This document shows positions 1-10,330 of a DNA stretch of 64,000 bases, piece by piece; the stretch's first letter is position 1; the number at the start of each line of letters is the position of its first letter. The DNA comes from Ecdyonurus torrentis (taxonomy: Eukaryota > Arthropoda > Insecta > Ephemeroptera > Heptageniidae). The notes under the pieces are model-generated. The model saw nothing but the letters and a program-made list of their open reading frames with translations, did not search any database and was not told the origin of the DNA. The stretch spans positions 27,344,877 through 27,408,876 of the forward strand of contig OX439133.1 of the NCBI GenBank assembly GCA_949318235.1. The letters run 5' to 3'. The position numbers and the translations under genes are program-made.

Positions 1-2
1 TT

Positions 3-770
3 TTGACAGTGATTTGTGTGTTTTCCAAATATGCTTGGGCAGAGCCTGTGCGTAGAAAAACGGCAAGTGATGTTACATCAACCATGGAAAAAATTTTCAA
101 AATGGGGAGAATACCTAAAAATATACAAAGTGACAAGGGAAAAGAATTTTGGAACTCTACTTTTTCTGCTCTAATGAAAAAATACAATATAAATCACTAT
201 AGTACATATAGCACAATGAAAGCCTTTATTTGTGAACGTTTTAATAGAACATTAAAAAATATGATGTGGAAGGAGTTTTCTTTGCAAGGAAATTATAAGT
301 GGCTTGCATTGCTACCTCAACTTGTAAATAAATATAGAAATACTATACATAGGACTATAAAGATGAAACCAGTTAATGTAAATAAGCAAAATGAAAAAAT
401 TATTTTGAAGTCTGTTTATAAAATTCAACCAAAGAACAGAAAAGTTCCAAAGTATAAAGTTGGTGATAAAGTAAGAGTATCGAAAGAAAAGTCTGTTTTT
501 GCAAAAGGTTATACACATAATTGGTCAAGTGAAATTTTTAAAATAACTAAAATTCAAAATACTAATCCAGTAACGTATTTAATTGAAGATTACTTAGGAA
601 AACCTGTCATGGGTGGCTTTTACGAACAAGAACTTCAAAAAACCATAGTTGATGATGTATATTTAGTTGAAAAAGTAATAAAGAAATCTGGTGATAAAAT
701 TTTTGTAAAATTTTTTGGTTTTGATAATTCTCATAATGCTTGGATAAATAAAAAAGATTTTGTAAAATAA
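3..770 (+). CDS. Polinton/Maverick-type integrase, 5'-truncated by window edge
   Basis: Retroviral-type (rve) integrase of a Polinton/Maverick element, which would join the element's ends to host DNA. The frame is already open at the window edge, so the true start and the first catalytic Asp lie outside; the codon at 3 is TTG, not a real start. Seen: the core strand KYAWAEPV, the second catalytic Asp in IQSDKGKEF (residue 44) and the Glu in CERFNRTLK (residue 78), 33 residues apart as I recall for Polinton integrases. A basic SH3-like C-terminal domain follows (PKYKVGDKVRVSK) and then a chromodomain-like tail ending VKFFGFDNSHNAWI near residues 218-250. The TAA stop at 768-770 overlaps an AATAAA. 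The gene ends 108 bp from the end of a polymerase on the other strand, so the two are convergent. No stop or frameshift is visible in this part. Family call is strong; whether it is active cannot be told. Confidence 0.9.
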   Translation: MTVICVFSKYAWAEPVRRKTASDVTSTMEKIFKMGRIPKNIQSDKGKEFWNSTFSALMKKYNINHYSTYSTMKAFICERFNRTLKNMMWKEFSLQGNYKWLALLPQLVNKYRNTIHRTIKMKPVNVNKQNEKIILKSVYKIQPKNRKVPKYKVGDKVRVSKEKSVFAKGYTHNWSSEIFKITKIQNTNPVTYLIEDYLGKPVMGGFYEQELQKTIVDDVYLVEKVIKKSGDKIFVKFFGFDNSHNAWINKKDFVK

Positions 771-878
771 AAATGTGTTTTTTTTTCATTTACATAATTT
801 TCTACTTTTATTTTATTTATGTACAACTTACTATACATATAATACAATTAAAAGAAAACCTAATAAGTTAGCAATTTA
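771..878. promoter_or_regulatory. Convergent 3' ends with polyadenylation signals
   Basis: This 108-bp AT-rich gap lies between the integrase and polymerase stop codons. On the - strand AATAAA occurs at 807-812 and 812-817, about 65 bp past the polymerase stop. On + an AATAAA overlaps the integrase stop. These are probable poly(A) signals for the two convergent genes; the assignment rests on motif and position only. Confidence 0.45.
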
Positions 879-3800
879 TCATTCAACTAATAAATTTTTG
901 TGTCCGTAAGGCAGTGTTGTAATTCCATCTTCTTGAATAACTCTTTTGTCATCAAATGGTGAAAGTGCAATTTTGTTACATTCAACTGTAGTTACTACGT
1001 GTTTCTTGGATAAAATGTTTCTAAACGATGTACGGGTTATTTCTTTAGACGATAAACATTTAAGAAAATCTTCCATGTGTATGTTCATTTTAACTGCATA
1101 CGATTTGACTCCTTTGATTTTCTTGATATGTTTGTCACCAACTTCTATAGCATACATTTTTGGTCGGAGTCCACAAAATTGTTTGATTGGTATACTATTA
1201 GTTTCATCTTTAAACATTCCTAAAACCTTTTTGTTTTCGGTTGAGTAGCATAGATGATCTTGAGGATAATCTGAAGTATCGAAATGCTTGTTCATTGAAT
1301 GAATATCTTCATAAACGTCGTTTGTTTCAACTTCAGCACAGTACGAATCAGTGTCCATATACAGAAGCTTTATTTTATCACCATATCTTTGTTTTAATAC
1401 GTCATAGAAAAATTCATACATAATAATTTTGGAAACATCAAGTATAGCCATTCCTATATATAAAGGCTTGTTCATGAAGATGCTTTCTTTTGCAAGGTGT
1501 ACTGCTGCAACATCTTCATTATAAATTGTGCGATCAATAAAGTTGCTTTTATTCATCATTTTGTTAAGTTGCTCTTCAGTAACAACAAGTTTCATGTTTA
1601 ATCTATTCCTCACATTTTCCATGGTTTTCCCATAAACCGCATTGTTCATTAATTTGTAGAAATCTTTTTCAAAATCGTTTTTTGCATTTTTCCTTGCTTC
1701 TGTATTTAATGCAATATAAGATGCTAGCCAGCGTTCTTGTCTAAATTTAATTCCTCTATGAAATTTTGTAATTATAAGTCCATGCTTAACAGCTTGCTTC
1801 AACGTTCTGTAATGTGCAACATATTTATTTTTGAAGTATAGTGTCGTTAGTAATTTCTTAAATTTTGATCGTTCAGGAGCCATTTTCTCAGGTAGGAAAG
1901 GGAGATCAGAATGCAAGTCATGCAAGTTTTCAGGGTACATTACATCAACTTCAAAAACGTACCCATACTCATCATCATTTGCTAAGTCATCAAGTTTGAT
2001 ACTCTCTGTGTCTACCCATTCAAATTCTCCCTTTGGCAACATATCTGACATGGCCGCTCCATATAAGTTGTTAGCATCGACATAAATTAAATACACTGTT
2101 GGTTTAGTGTTGTCATAGCCCTCAAGATACGGATTGTTCCCAAGAGCATGTCTTTTAACACACTGTGTAATACCTCCACGTATTCCATCTTCAAACATAA
2201 GCAGCATATCATAGTCAGTCAAAAGATCAAGATCAACGCCAGTTTTTTTCAGTGCAGCATTCCATGCCAGACCAGGAGCAGTGAAATAATATGCTGGGTC
2301 AAGTTCATATGTGTTCATGCATAAAGTTCGAAATTCTTCAAAAATGTCAGCAAGAATCAGCACGTCTGTCCTTAAATATAAATCACTATATTCACCCAAA
2401 TTTGTTATATTAAATGCTTCCCATACATGTTTTGCATGTTCATAATCTTCATCTGATATACTTTTACTAGTTAAAGTACTGTAGAAGTCAGCTTGAGAAG
2501 GTAAAAAATTCAATTTTAATTTTTCTAAAGAGTCAGTAAAGTCGTAACAATAAACACCTTTTCTGAGTAATAGGTCTAATATCTCCGAAGAAACATTGCT
2601 GTTTTTCATTGTTTCAATAAATTTTTCTTTTGGTAAATTTTTTGCAAGTTTTTCGAGGCTGGAAGACATGAATCTGAAGCTATCAAGGAATCTGCATTTT
2701 ATATTTCCAATTGATTTCGTAAATGATATATACTTTTCTTCAGTGTTTGGTATAACTTCAACGTCACCTGGAACAGTGCTTAATTTTGTTACTATAAAAT
2801 GAGAGTCATAATTTGATAAACCATGGAAGAAAATTGGCAGTACTCTTGGTTTTCTATTGTTGAGGTTGCAAATTCTGTGAGCTGCTCCTCTAAATATTCC
2901 TGTTAAATGATCATGATCGCGGACTTTGTAGTTCTCTGGAGTAAACGATTGATCGCATAAATAACATACTTTTGCTTCAGCATATGTAATTTTCTCTGCA
3001 TCTGTCAGAAGATTCATTGGGTCATCTTTAGCATAAATTTCTTTCGCTATGTTAGCAATTTTCTGTATATATTTTATAAAATGAGCACCAACATCATCTT
3101 CTTCTGATTTTTTTCTGTACAAATATGGTTCTTTTGGTAAGTGCTTTATCTCTTCATCACTGAGATTGAACGTTTTAACATATACACAAAAACTTAAGAG
3201 CTCGTGTAATTGAACTGGAGTAGTGCTGGATTCTGTTGGTGAATTTTTACAAGTATCAATTGTTTTCAAAAGACACTCAAAATCTGCATACAAGACTATA
3301 GGTAGACGTAAGCAGTGTTAAACGTGTTTGAATTTTACTTTGCAGTCTTTTTCAGAAGGCATTTCAATTCTTGCAATTTTCTTTTTGCAACAACTTTCTT
3401 TGTGTTTTTTTAATCTCATAGCTCCATTCATGTCAGCGTAGTAGAATGTAAAACATCTCTTACACATGTACTTCTTGTTTTTTTTATTATTTATTTGCTT
3501 ACAAACTAATCTTTCAAAATTAGATATATAACAATAATGTGTATTTCCTTTTGCATCTCTCAGAAACAGCAAGTCTCTGTGATCCTTTTTCTCCTCTTCA
3601 CAAACTTTAATTGGATATACTTTAGTTTTTTCATCTATACCAAAAATATTAATTGATATGTTGTTAATTTTTTCAAACTTTGTAATTTCCTTAAGTTTTG
3701 TAGGAGAACTGACACAACTGAAATCATAATTGTGTTTTAATGCATCATATTTATATACATCATGCTCCCTAAATTGAGCTAATTTAGCTAAAATAGAGTA

Positions 3801-4803
3801 TTCAAAACATCTTGTATTATTATTTTGAATATTAACAACAGCTTTCTTCATTGCAATTTTTTTTGGTAGTGGAATATATGCATATCCTCTCAATGGGTTG
3901 TATTGGTTTATCCTGAGTTCAATGCCTAGTACTCGGTGTGCAGTCCAACCGCTACCTTTTCCTGAATATTCTGTCATTTCTCTTTGCAGTTTGTCATAAC
4001 TTCTTCTTACAAATTCATTTAAATCAGATTCTTAATACAGTGGTACATTGACTGTTTTAAAATTTCTATCTTGTGTTTCTCCTATAAGATTAACATGTGT
4101 GACTTCATATTTTAAATTCACTTTTACACTTTGCTTTTTGTTAATTTCGTTCTGTATCAGACGCTTAATTACTTCTGACTTTGAATTCAAATACTCTATT
4201 GGGTCGTGAATGTTGCTGTTATTTTGTAATTTATAAGTACAAATCCTACTCTTGAAAGCAGATTCAACATTTATTATTTCACTGTTAATTTCATCATTTT
4301 GTAGATCATCACGTAAGCTGTTGGTAGTAGATTCTTTTTGGTTTCCTGCTTCATCAGCTTCACTTTCAGAGGATAAATTACCATCATCCATAATTTTTAC
4401 TAACTTTCCACCTTCTTGTTTTCTTCTTTTTGCAGCACATGTTTTTTCTTTATGTCGTTTAAGATTATCTGATCTTGAAAAAGGATTTATTACAATTGTC
4501 ACACAGAAATTTTTTGTCATTTTCGCTAGTTGCTGTTGATGTATCATCTGAAATGACTTCAACTTCTTCATTTCTACGTTTATTTGTTGTTCTACTAGTG
4601 CTTGGCTGCTGTCGATTCTTACAAGAATTTTTTTGGTGACGTTTTTTGTTCCAACTGTTTGTAAATATTTCATTGCAATCTTCACAGGAGTAAATATTCT
4701 TTTGATGGTCTATGAATCCATGAACTTGCACATCTTGTTTGCTGTCAAATAATAATTCACAATAGTTGCATTTGATTTTGTTTCTTGGTTTGCTTAACGA
4801 CAT
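879..4803 (-). pseudogene. Protein-primed family B DNA polymerase of a Polinton (broken)
   Basis: Replicative DNA polymerase (DNA_pol_B_2 type) of a Polinton/Maverick. It reads leftward from an ATG at 4801-4803. The N-terminal part (4465-4803) has C2H2 fingers, the first with CNYC and an HGFIDH end. A central basic region follows (3318-3977). The catalytic part (879-3293), counted from the codon at 3291-3293, has exonuclease motif I YADFEC (residues 2-7), a Cys/His endonuclease-like insert with CYLC and VRDHDHLTG (110-142), exo II GLSNYDSHF (158-166), exo III YLRTD (306-310), polymerase motif A DANNLYG (406-412), motif B KLMNNAVYG (547-555) and motif C YMDTDS (645-650). Breaks seen: in-frame TAA at 4032-4034, in-frame TAA at 3318-3320, and a frame change inside the third zinc finger near 4465-4500. 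Catalytic motifs are otherwise intact, which suggests fairly recent decay or sequence errors. Family call is firm; pseudogene status is inferred from three independent breaks. Confidence 0.88.
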
Positions 4804-5269
4804 TTTATGTTCACAATAACATTATATATTTGGTGTTCACTTCTAAAATTTTATATCTGTGTGCGTAAGTAATACAATTTTAAAAAAGTCTGTCACCCCT
4901 GAATTCTTAAAGGCATCTGCTCTAATAAACTGAAACAAAAATAAATAATATAAGTATATAAATATAAATATAATATAATTTACAATAATAAATTTATCTA
5001 TAATTTTTACACGTTAAAAAATGTGTTTGTTTTTATTAATTCAAAAGTTAATGCACCTACCTGTTTCATGTACATTTAAATGAAGATTAACTGAAGAAAT
5101 TGAAGACAAGTTTACACTCTGAGCTCCGGTTGCAAAATGAAAGTTTTCCTGACATGCATTCTTTCTTTATGTAATATAACACATGCTGAACTTGCAAAAA
5201 AGAAAAATGTTTTTTTTTTGTTAATTTTTAAAAATCAATAAAATATTGATTTTTAAATTTGGATATATA
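4804..5269. other. AT-rich region upstream of the polymerase
   Basis: No gene is visible. This is the 5' side of the broken polymerase and probably still belongs to the Polinton, because viral-type elements rarely carry long spacers. I could not identify a terminal inverted repeat, since the partner end is outside the window. It holds AT-rich stretches and a T-run near 5211-5220. Confidence 0.4.
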
Positions 5270-6230
5270 AGAAAAATGATATTTTTGCACTCAAGTGATC
5301 AAATATTTTTTAGTAGAAATTATTCTAAGTCCGAAAAATGTGTGAATTTATTCTAAGTCCAAAGTTATTAAGATATTTTTCTAAGTTGAAATATTTTTAA
5401 GTTGAAATTATTCTAAGTGCTATGTACTTGTGAAATTATTCTAATTATTCTAAGTCCAAAGTTATTAAGATATTTTTCAAAGTTCAAATATTTTTAAGTA
5501 GAAATTATTCTAAGTGCGTTGTACTTGTGAAATTTTTCTAAGTCCCAAGTTTTTATGATATTATTCAATGTTCAAATATTTTTTTAGTAGAAATTATTCT
5601 AAGTCCGAAAAATGTTTGAAATTATTCTAAGTCCAAAGTTATTAAGATATTTTTCAAAGTTCAAATATTTTTAAGTAGAAATTATTCTAAGTGCGTAGTA
5701 CTTGTGAAATTATTCTAAGTCCAAAATATTTGTTATTCATATAATTCTAAGTCAAAATTGTAACTCAAATATTTTTTAGTAGAAATTATTCTAAGTCCGA
5801 AAAATTTGTGAAATTTTTCTAAGTCCAAAGTTTTTATGAATTTATTCAAAGTTCAAATATTTTTAAGTAGAAATTATTCTAAGTGCGTAGTACTCGTGAA
5901 ATTATTCTAAGTCCCAAGTTTTTATGAATTTATTCAAAGTTCAAATATTTTTTAGTAGAAATTATTCTAAGTACGAAAAATTTGTGAAATTTTTCTAAGT
6001 CCCAAGTTTTTATAATATTATTCAATGTTCAAATATATTTTTAGTAGAAATTATTTTAAGTACGAAACATGTGTGAAATTATTCTAAGTCCCAAGTTATT
6101 TAAATATTATTCAAAGTTGAAATATTTTAAAGTTGAAATTATTCTAAGTACTCAGTACTTGTGAAATTATTCTAAGTCCAAAATATTTGTTATTCATATA
6201 ATTCTAAGTCAAAATTGTAACTAAGCCATC
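5270..6230. repeat. Degenerate tandem array built on 'ttattctaagtc'
   Basis: About 960 bp in which the motif gaaattattctaagtcc recurs dozens of times, alternating with caaatatttttaagtag and gcgtagtacttgtg segments. Higher-order units of roughly 80-180 bp can be followed (for example near 5300, 5590, 5770 and 5940). It begins about 470 bp upstream of the polymerase start. It may be subterminal repeat DNA of the Polinton or an unrelated host minisatellite; the window cannot decide. It ends abruptly at a C-rich segment at 6230. Confidence 0.8.
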
Positions 6231-6920
6231 CTCCCTCTCCCATCCTCAGCAAGCCCATCCTCCTCCTCCTCCTCCTCCTCCTCCTCCCATCCTCAACGCA
6301 GAAGCCTCGTTTTTTTACTACTCACATTACTTCTTTAATTTTTATTTTTTATTCCATAAAGTTGCATACTTTACAGGAGCGCAGTAAATTTTTCATATTG
6401 TTTTTTTCCCCACTGCGAGTTAATTTTCTAGGATTGTAATAATGTAGCTTTTTATTATTGTAGGGCGTCTTTCTTTCAAACAGCTTATAAAACACTTATT
6501 TTAATATGCTTTAGTGGAGCAAATTGTAAGTTTTAAAAATTGTTCATTGGTTTTTACTTTGGCTAATGTGATCTGTTTAATGTTTAATTGGTTTAGCTCA
6601 AAACAAAAATGATGTTAAAAAAATAGAAGCAAAAGCAATGAAATAACAAGTTTCAAAATATCAAGCCTATTTTTTTATTTCTCTATTTCTCCAATGATAA
6701 AATCTTGTTACCAAAAAAAAAAAAAAAAAAAAAAAAAAACGACAGAAACTGCTTAATTACAGTTTTTACGCTATTTTAAACATTTTACCATTTTCACCAT
6801 TTTTACCATTTTTTCGATTTTTATACCATTTTTTACCATTTTATTACCATTTTTAGGCCCAAAATGTTACCATTTTTGTTACCATTTTTCAAAAAAAATA
6901 ACCATTAAATCCGGTCTCTA
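6231..6920. repeat. Simple-sequence cluster: (CCT)n, poly(A), (ACCATTTTT)n
   Basis: No gene. It holds a C-rich stretch with (CCT)n at about 6257-6286, a pure A-run of 27 bases ending near 6739, and a degenerate array of accattttt units at about 6780-6900. It separates the Polinton side from the duplicated block. Confidence 0.75.
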
Positions 6921-7358
6921 ATTATTACCTTTTTTCACAAACAAACAAAAATTCAATGTTAATAATCAAACTGCCATAATATTTTATATTACACAAAATG
7001 ATGTTATTGCGACAAGATAAGAATAGTCTACAGTACTTCTTGAACCTAAATTTGCTATGCATAATATATTCTTGGTTCACACATACATACCTACAACAAT
7101 ATTTACACACACACATAGGTTTTAGATAACACAACTAAAGCTGTTGAAAGTACAATATTAAAGTCACTCAGCTTTTCATAATCTAAAAAAACAATTTACT
7201 TTTATTTAATAGCAAATTTATACAGTATTGTAAAATATTTTGTTGTCCAGGCAATTGTTTGTTCATTGTTGGTATTTGTTATCTCAAAACATTGAAAAAT
7301 TTGTATATTCAATTTTGTTTCTATAAAACAGTACTAATATATAAAAGAAAATTTAGTG

Positions 7359-7531
<173 letters not shown>

Positions 7532-7626
7532 CAATATTGCTAACAAAGTGCTAGCAAACGACTTTGTGTATCAATCTTCATCTAACATGCTTTCTTATGT
7601 GGCAATTTGATATGTTTTTCTCTTAA

Positions 7627-7930
7627 AGGTATAGACCACATAAAACAGCATGAGCTTTTTAATGAATAAACACGATATGGGATCTTCAAAACTGATGACA
7701 ATTTTACCACAATGTTAATGTAGCCCCACGAGAGAGCGTGAAAATACTGTAAAGTATGCAATTTGCGTGACTATTCATGTTTCTGACGACAGAAACATGC
7801 AAAAATTTGCATGAAAATGTTTTGCGGGTTGCATAAATCAAAACTTTCTGATCACTGCTACGTGGCTACAGTTGTTTTTTGAGACAAACTAAAGTTATTT
7901 ATGTAAGTCCCGTTAATCTGGTCTATTCCT
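7627..7930. mobile_element. TTAA-flanked MITE, copy A
   Basis: Terminal inverted repeats AGG(T/A)ATAGACCA are flanked on both sides by TTAA (7623-7626 and 7931-7934). Length is about 304 bp and there is no coding capacity. TTAA targets are typical of piggyBac and Kolobok transposases, so mobilisation by one of these is inferred. The same element sits at the matching position in block copy 2 (18949-19253), so it was inserted before the duplication. A third, inverted copy lies at 17107-17443. Confidence 0.8.
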
Positions 7931-8759
7931 TTAATACTGAAACATTACTTGTTATAGACTCACAGCTTTTGTTTTCTGGAATTTTACGCAATTTCGATGC
8001 AAAATAATAATATTAATATTATAAAAATTAAATTGAAAATAACAATATTTTGGCTCAGTAATTTTTTTAATAAATATGAAAATTGCTAACTGGAGATATA
8101 GTGTTTTAATTTTTAATAAGATAACATGTTAAATCAAGACGGTAACACAAAGTCATCCCCTAGTGCTTTTGTTGGTATTGTTGATGATTTCTATTATTAT
8201 TTAATCGTAAATCACTTCTATGTGGAGTTTTCAATTATAATTACATTTCAATATTATTTTTTAATATTTATTTTAACTTACTTTCATGTTGAAGGGTTGT
8301 ATTAAGATGGTTTGTATTTAAAAAGAAAACTGACAGTCTTTAGGATGCTAAACATATGAAAATTAACAGTAACTGCTACGTTTGATGAATTGCTAATTTT
8401 TGGTCAAATCTCGCTGTAGTTGATTTATCGCATTGATTTTTCATAAATTAAAGTGATATTATTTTATAATATTTCTAATAATTAAACCATTGTGTAAATT
8501 ATAATCATTGTTGTTCATAACTTGCCTTGTCTTCTATGATATTAGGTTACTTAAAAATGTTTTAAATTTTTTTGATTTTATGGTTGTAAGAATAACTATT
8601 AACGAATGTCTGCAGTTTTTATATAAAAAAAAGTTTAAAATATTATATGTATTTAAGTTTTAAAAATATGTATACCAAAAAAATCAAGCAATTAAAAAAA
8701 ATATATATATAAAAGACAGAAAAATAAAAAAGATTTTCTTTTGCCAATTACTGAGAAAA

Positions 8760-9290
8760 GTATCACAGCTACAGTATCAGATGTAGTTTCAATTTTAATA
8801 AGGGTGGCGTTAAATTTAGACACGAGAGTGATGTGCGTAATGTTATGTGCAAAATTCCGTGCATTAATAATTACCTGTATAGGCAGGATGTTGTGTACTT
8901 GCATAAATGTATACTTGGTATTGTCGATTTGCCTGTATTTTCGTCAAACAGAGTAGCTATTAGATGTAAATCTACTAGGCTGCGAAATAGTGAAACTACT
9001 GAGTTTGCCTAGGATCAACGCAAACTATTATAATGATTCCTTCTTTCCTAGAAGCGTTGGTCTTTATAATAAGTTAAACTGTAATATTAAAGAAATGTCT
9101 GCGTCTGTGTTTTTAAAGCATATTTAATCAAGTATTGTTTTGTTATGTTAACCTATGGATAATTAACTCGATGGGCTTTGCCTTTTTAATTATCCTTTTG
9201 AGCAAATGCATCAATGTTCGTGACTATGACTGTTTTGTCTGTATATCCTTCATGCTCAATAAATCTATATTATTATTATTATTATTTTTA
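8760..9290 (+). pseudogene. 5'-truncated LINE fragment (C-terminal reverse transcriptase ORF)
   Basis: Translated in broken frames, this gives peptides typical of the C-terminus of jockey/CR1-like non-LTR retrotransposon ORF2: segments such as NVMCKIPCINNYLYRQDV, then DSFFPRSVGLYNKLN and SVFLKHI before a stop near 9127. Stops and at least one frame change interrupt it. It ends in a (TTA)n tail at about 9268-9288, a common LINE 3' signature. It lies in the part of block copy 1 that copy 2 lacks. The family is assigned from peptide pattern alone. Confidence 0.6.
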
Positions 9291-9894
9291 AATGATCCAG
9301 TGATTACAAAATCTTCTGAACGTCCATACACAGAATTCCTCATATTCAAAAATAATTTGTCTACCTACATATTTTCAGAGTGCTAGACCTTTTAGAATAA
9401 GTAGTGCACCCCCTTAAAACATTAATAATCTTAATACTCTAAAATTAAAAAAAAAAAAAAAAAAAAAAAAAGCTAAATCTTGTACAAAAATTTATTCGTT
9501 TGGTGACAAATAATTTTTTACTAGGACTACTTTGCTTATTTAAACTTTAAAACTGTAATACATTATGAAGTAATAAGTGAACTCTTTGAAATAAAATAAA
9601 ACAAGACTCCTAATTATGTATCTAGTGCCTTTTATTGGAGTGACCCACATGACCCCAAAAATAAACCACATGACCCCACGGTTTTGCAAATTTTGAGTAA
9701 AAACATGTTTTTGTATTTTAAAAAACTAAGGGACAAAGAGTTGGAATAGATCATTCAAACTTTTTGAGTTTGTGTGGGAATAGATGAACTAAATTACCAC
9801 ACTTTTTATAACATCATACATCACAAATTATAAAATACAAAAAATAAAATGTGCAAAGTGACCCGTATGACCCCACTCTCCCCTAACTGATTTG
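9291..9894. other. AT-rich insert with direct repeats of 'gtgacccacatgacccca'
   Basis: No gene. It has an A-run at about 9449-9471 and direct repeats of a (G)TGACCC.(C)ATGACCCCA motif at about 9640, 9665 and 9858. It is part of the copy-1-only segment. No clear terminal inverted repeats were found. Confidence 0.45.
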
Positions 9895-10330
9895 TTAATA
9901 TTTATTTTAAATTACTTTGATGTTTAATAGTTGGATTGAAAAGAAAGCTTACAGACTTTATGATGCTACATGAAATTGAATATAGTAACGGCCAAGTACA
10001 ATGAATTGCAAAGTTTTGGTCTTGTAGCAGTAGTTGATTCCTCGCCTTAATTGCCTATAAATTATTATTATTTTAACATTTCGTTGGGTTATAAATAGGC
10101 CTATAGTATATCATAGAGTAAAAACTTAGTCTAGTCTTTAGTTATAAGTTACAATTAAAATTGTCTTTTCAAAATCTAAACTACTTCATACACCAATGTT
10201 ATTTTCATCTTTAAATTCAATACAAGTTGGAAGTTTTTATTTATAAAAATATGTTTAAGATTATATTATTATTTTAAAGTTTTTAAAATATATAATAATT
10301 ATTACTTACATAAAAAATGTGTCAAATATT
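9895..10330. repeat. Diverged internal repeat of 8265-8690
   Basis: It follows 8265-8690 segment by segment (ttaatatttattttaa, then a cttacagacttta / ctgacagtcttta match, then agttgattcctcgc / agttgatttatcgc) but with many differences. This is an older duplication inside block copy 1. Recombination between the two repeats could delete the DNA between them and give the shorter arrangement of copy 2. Confidence 0.55.
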
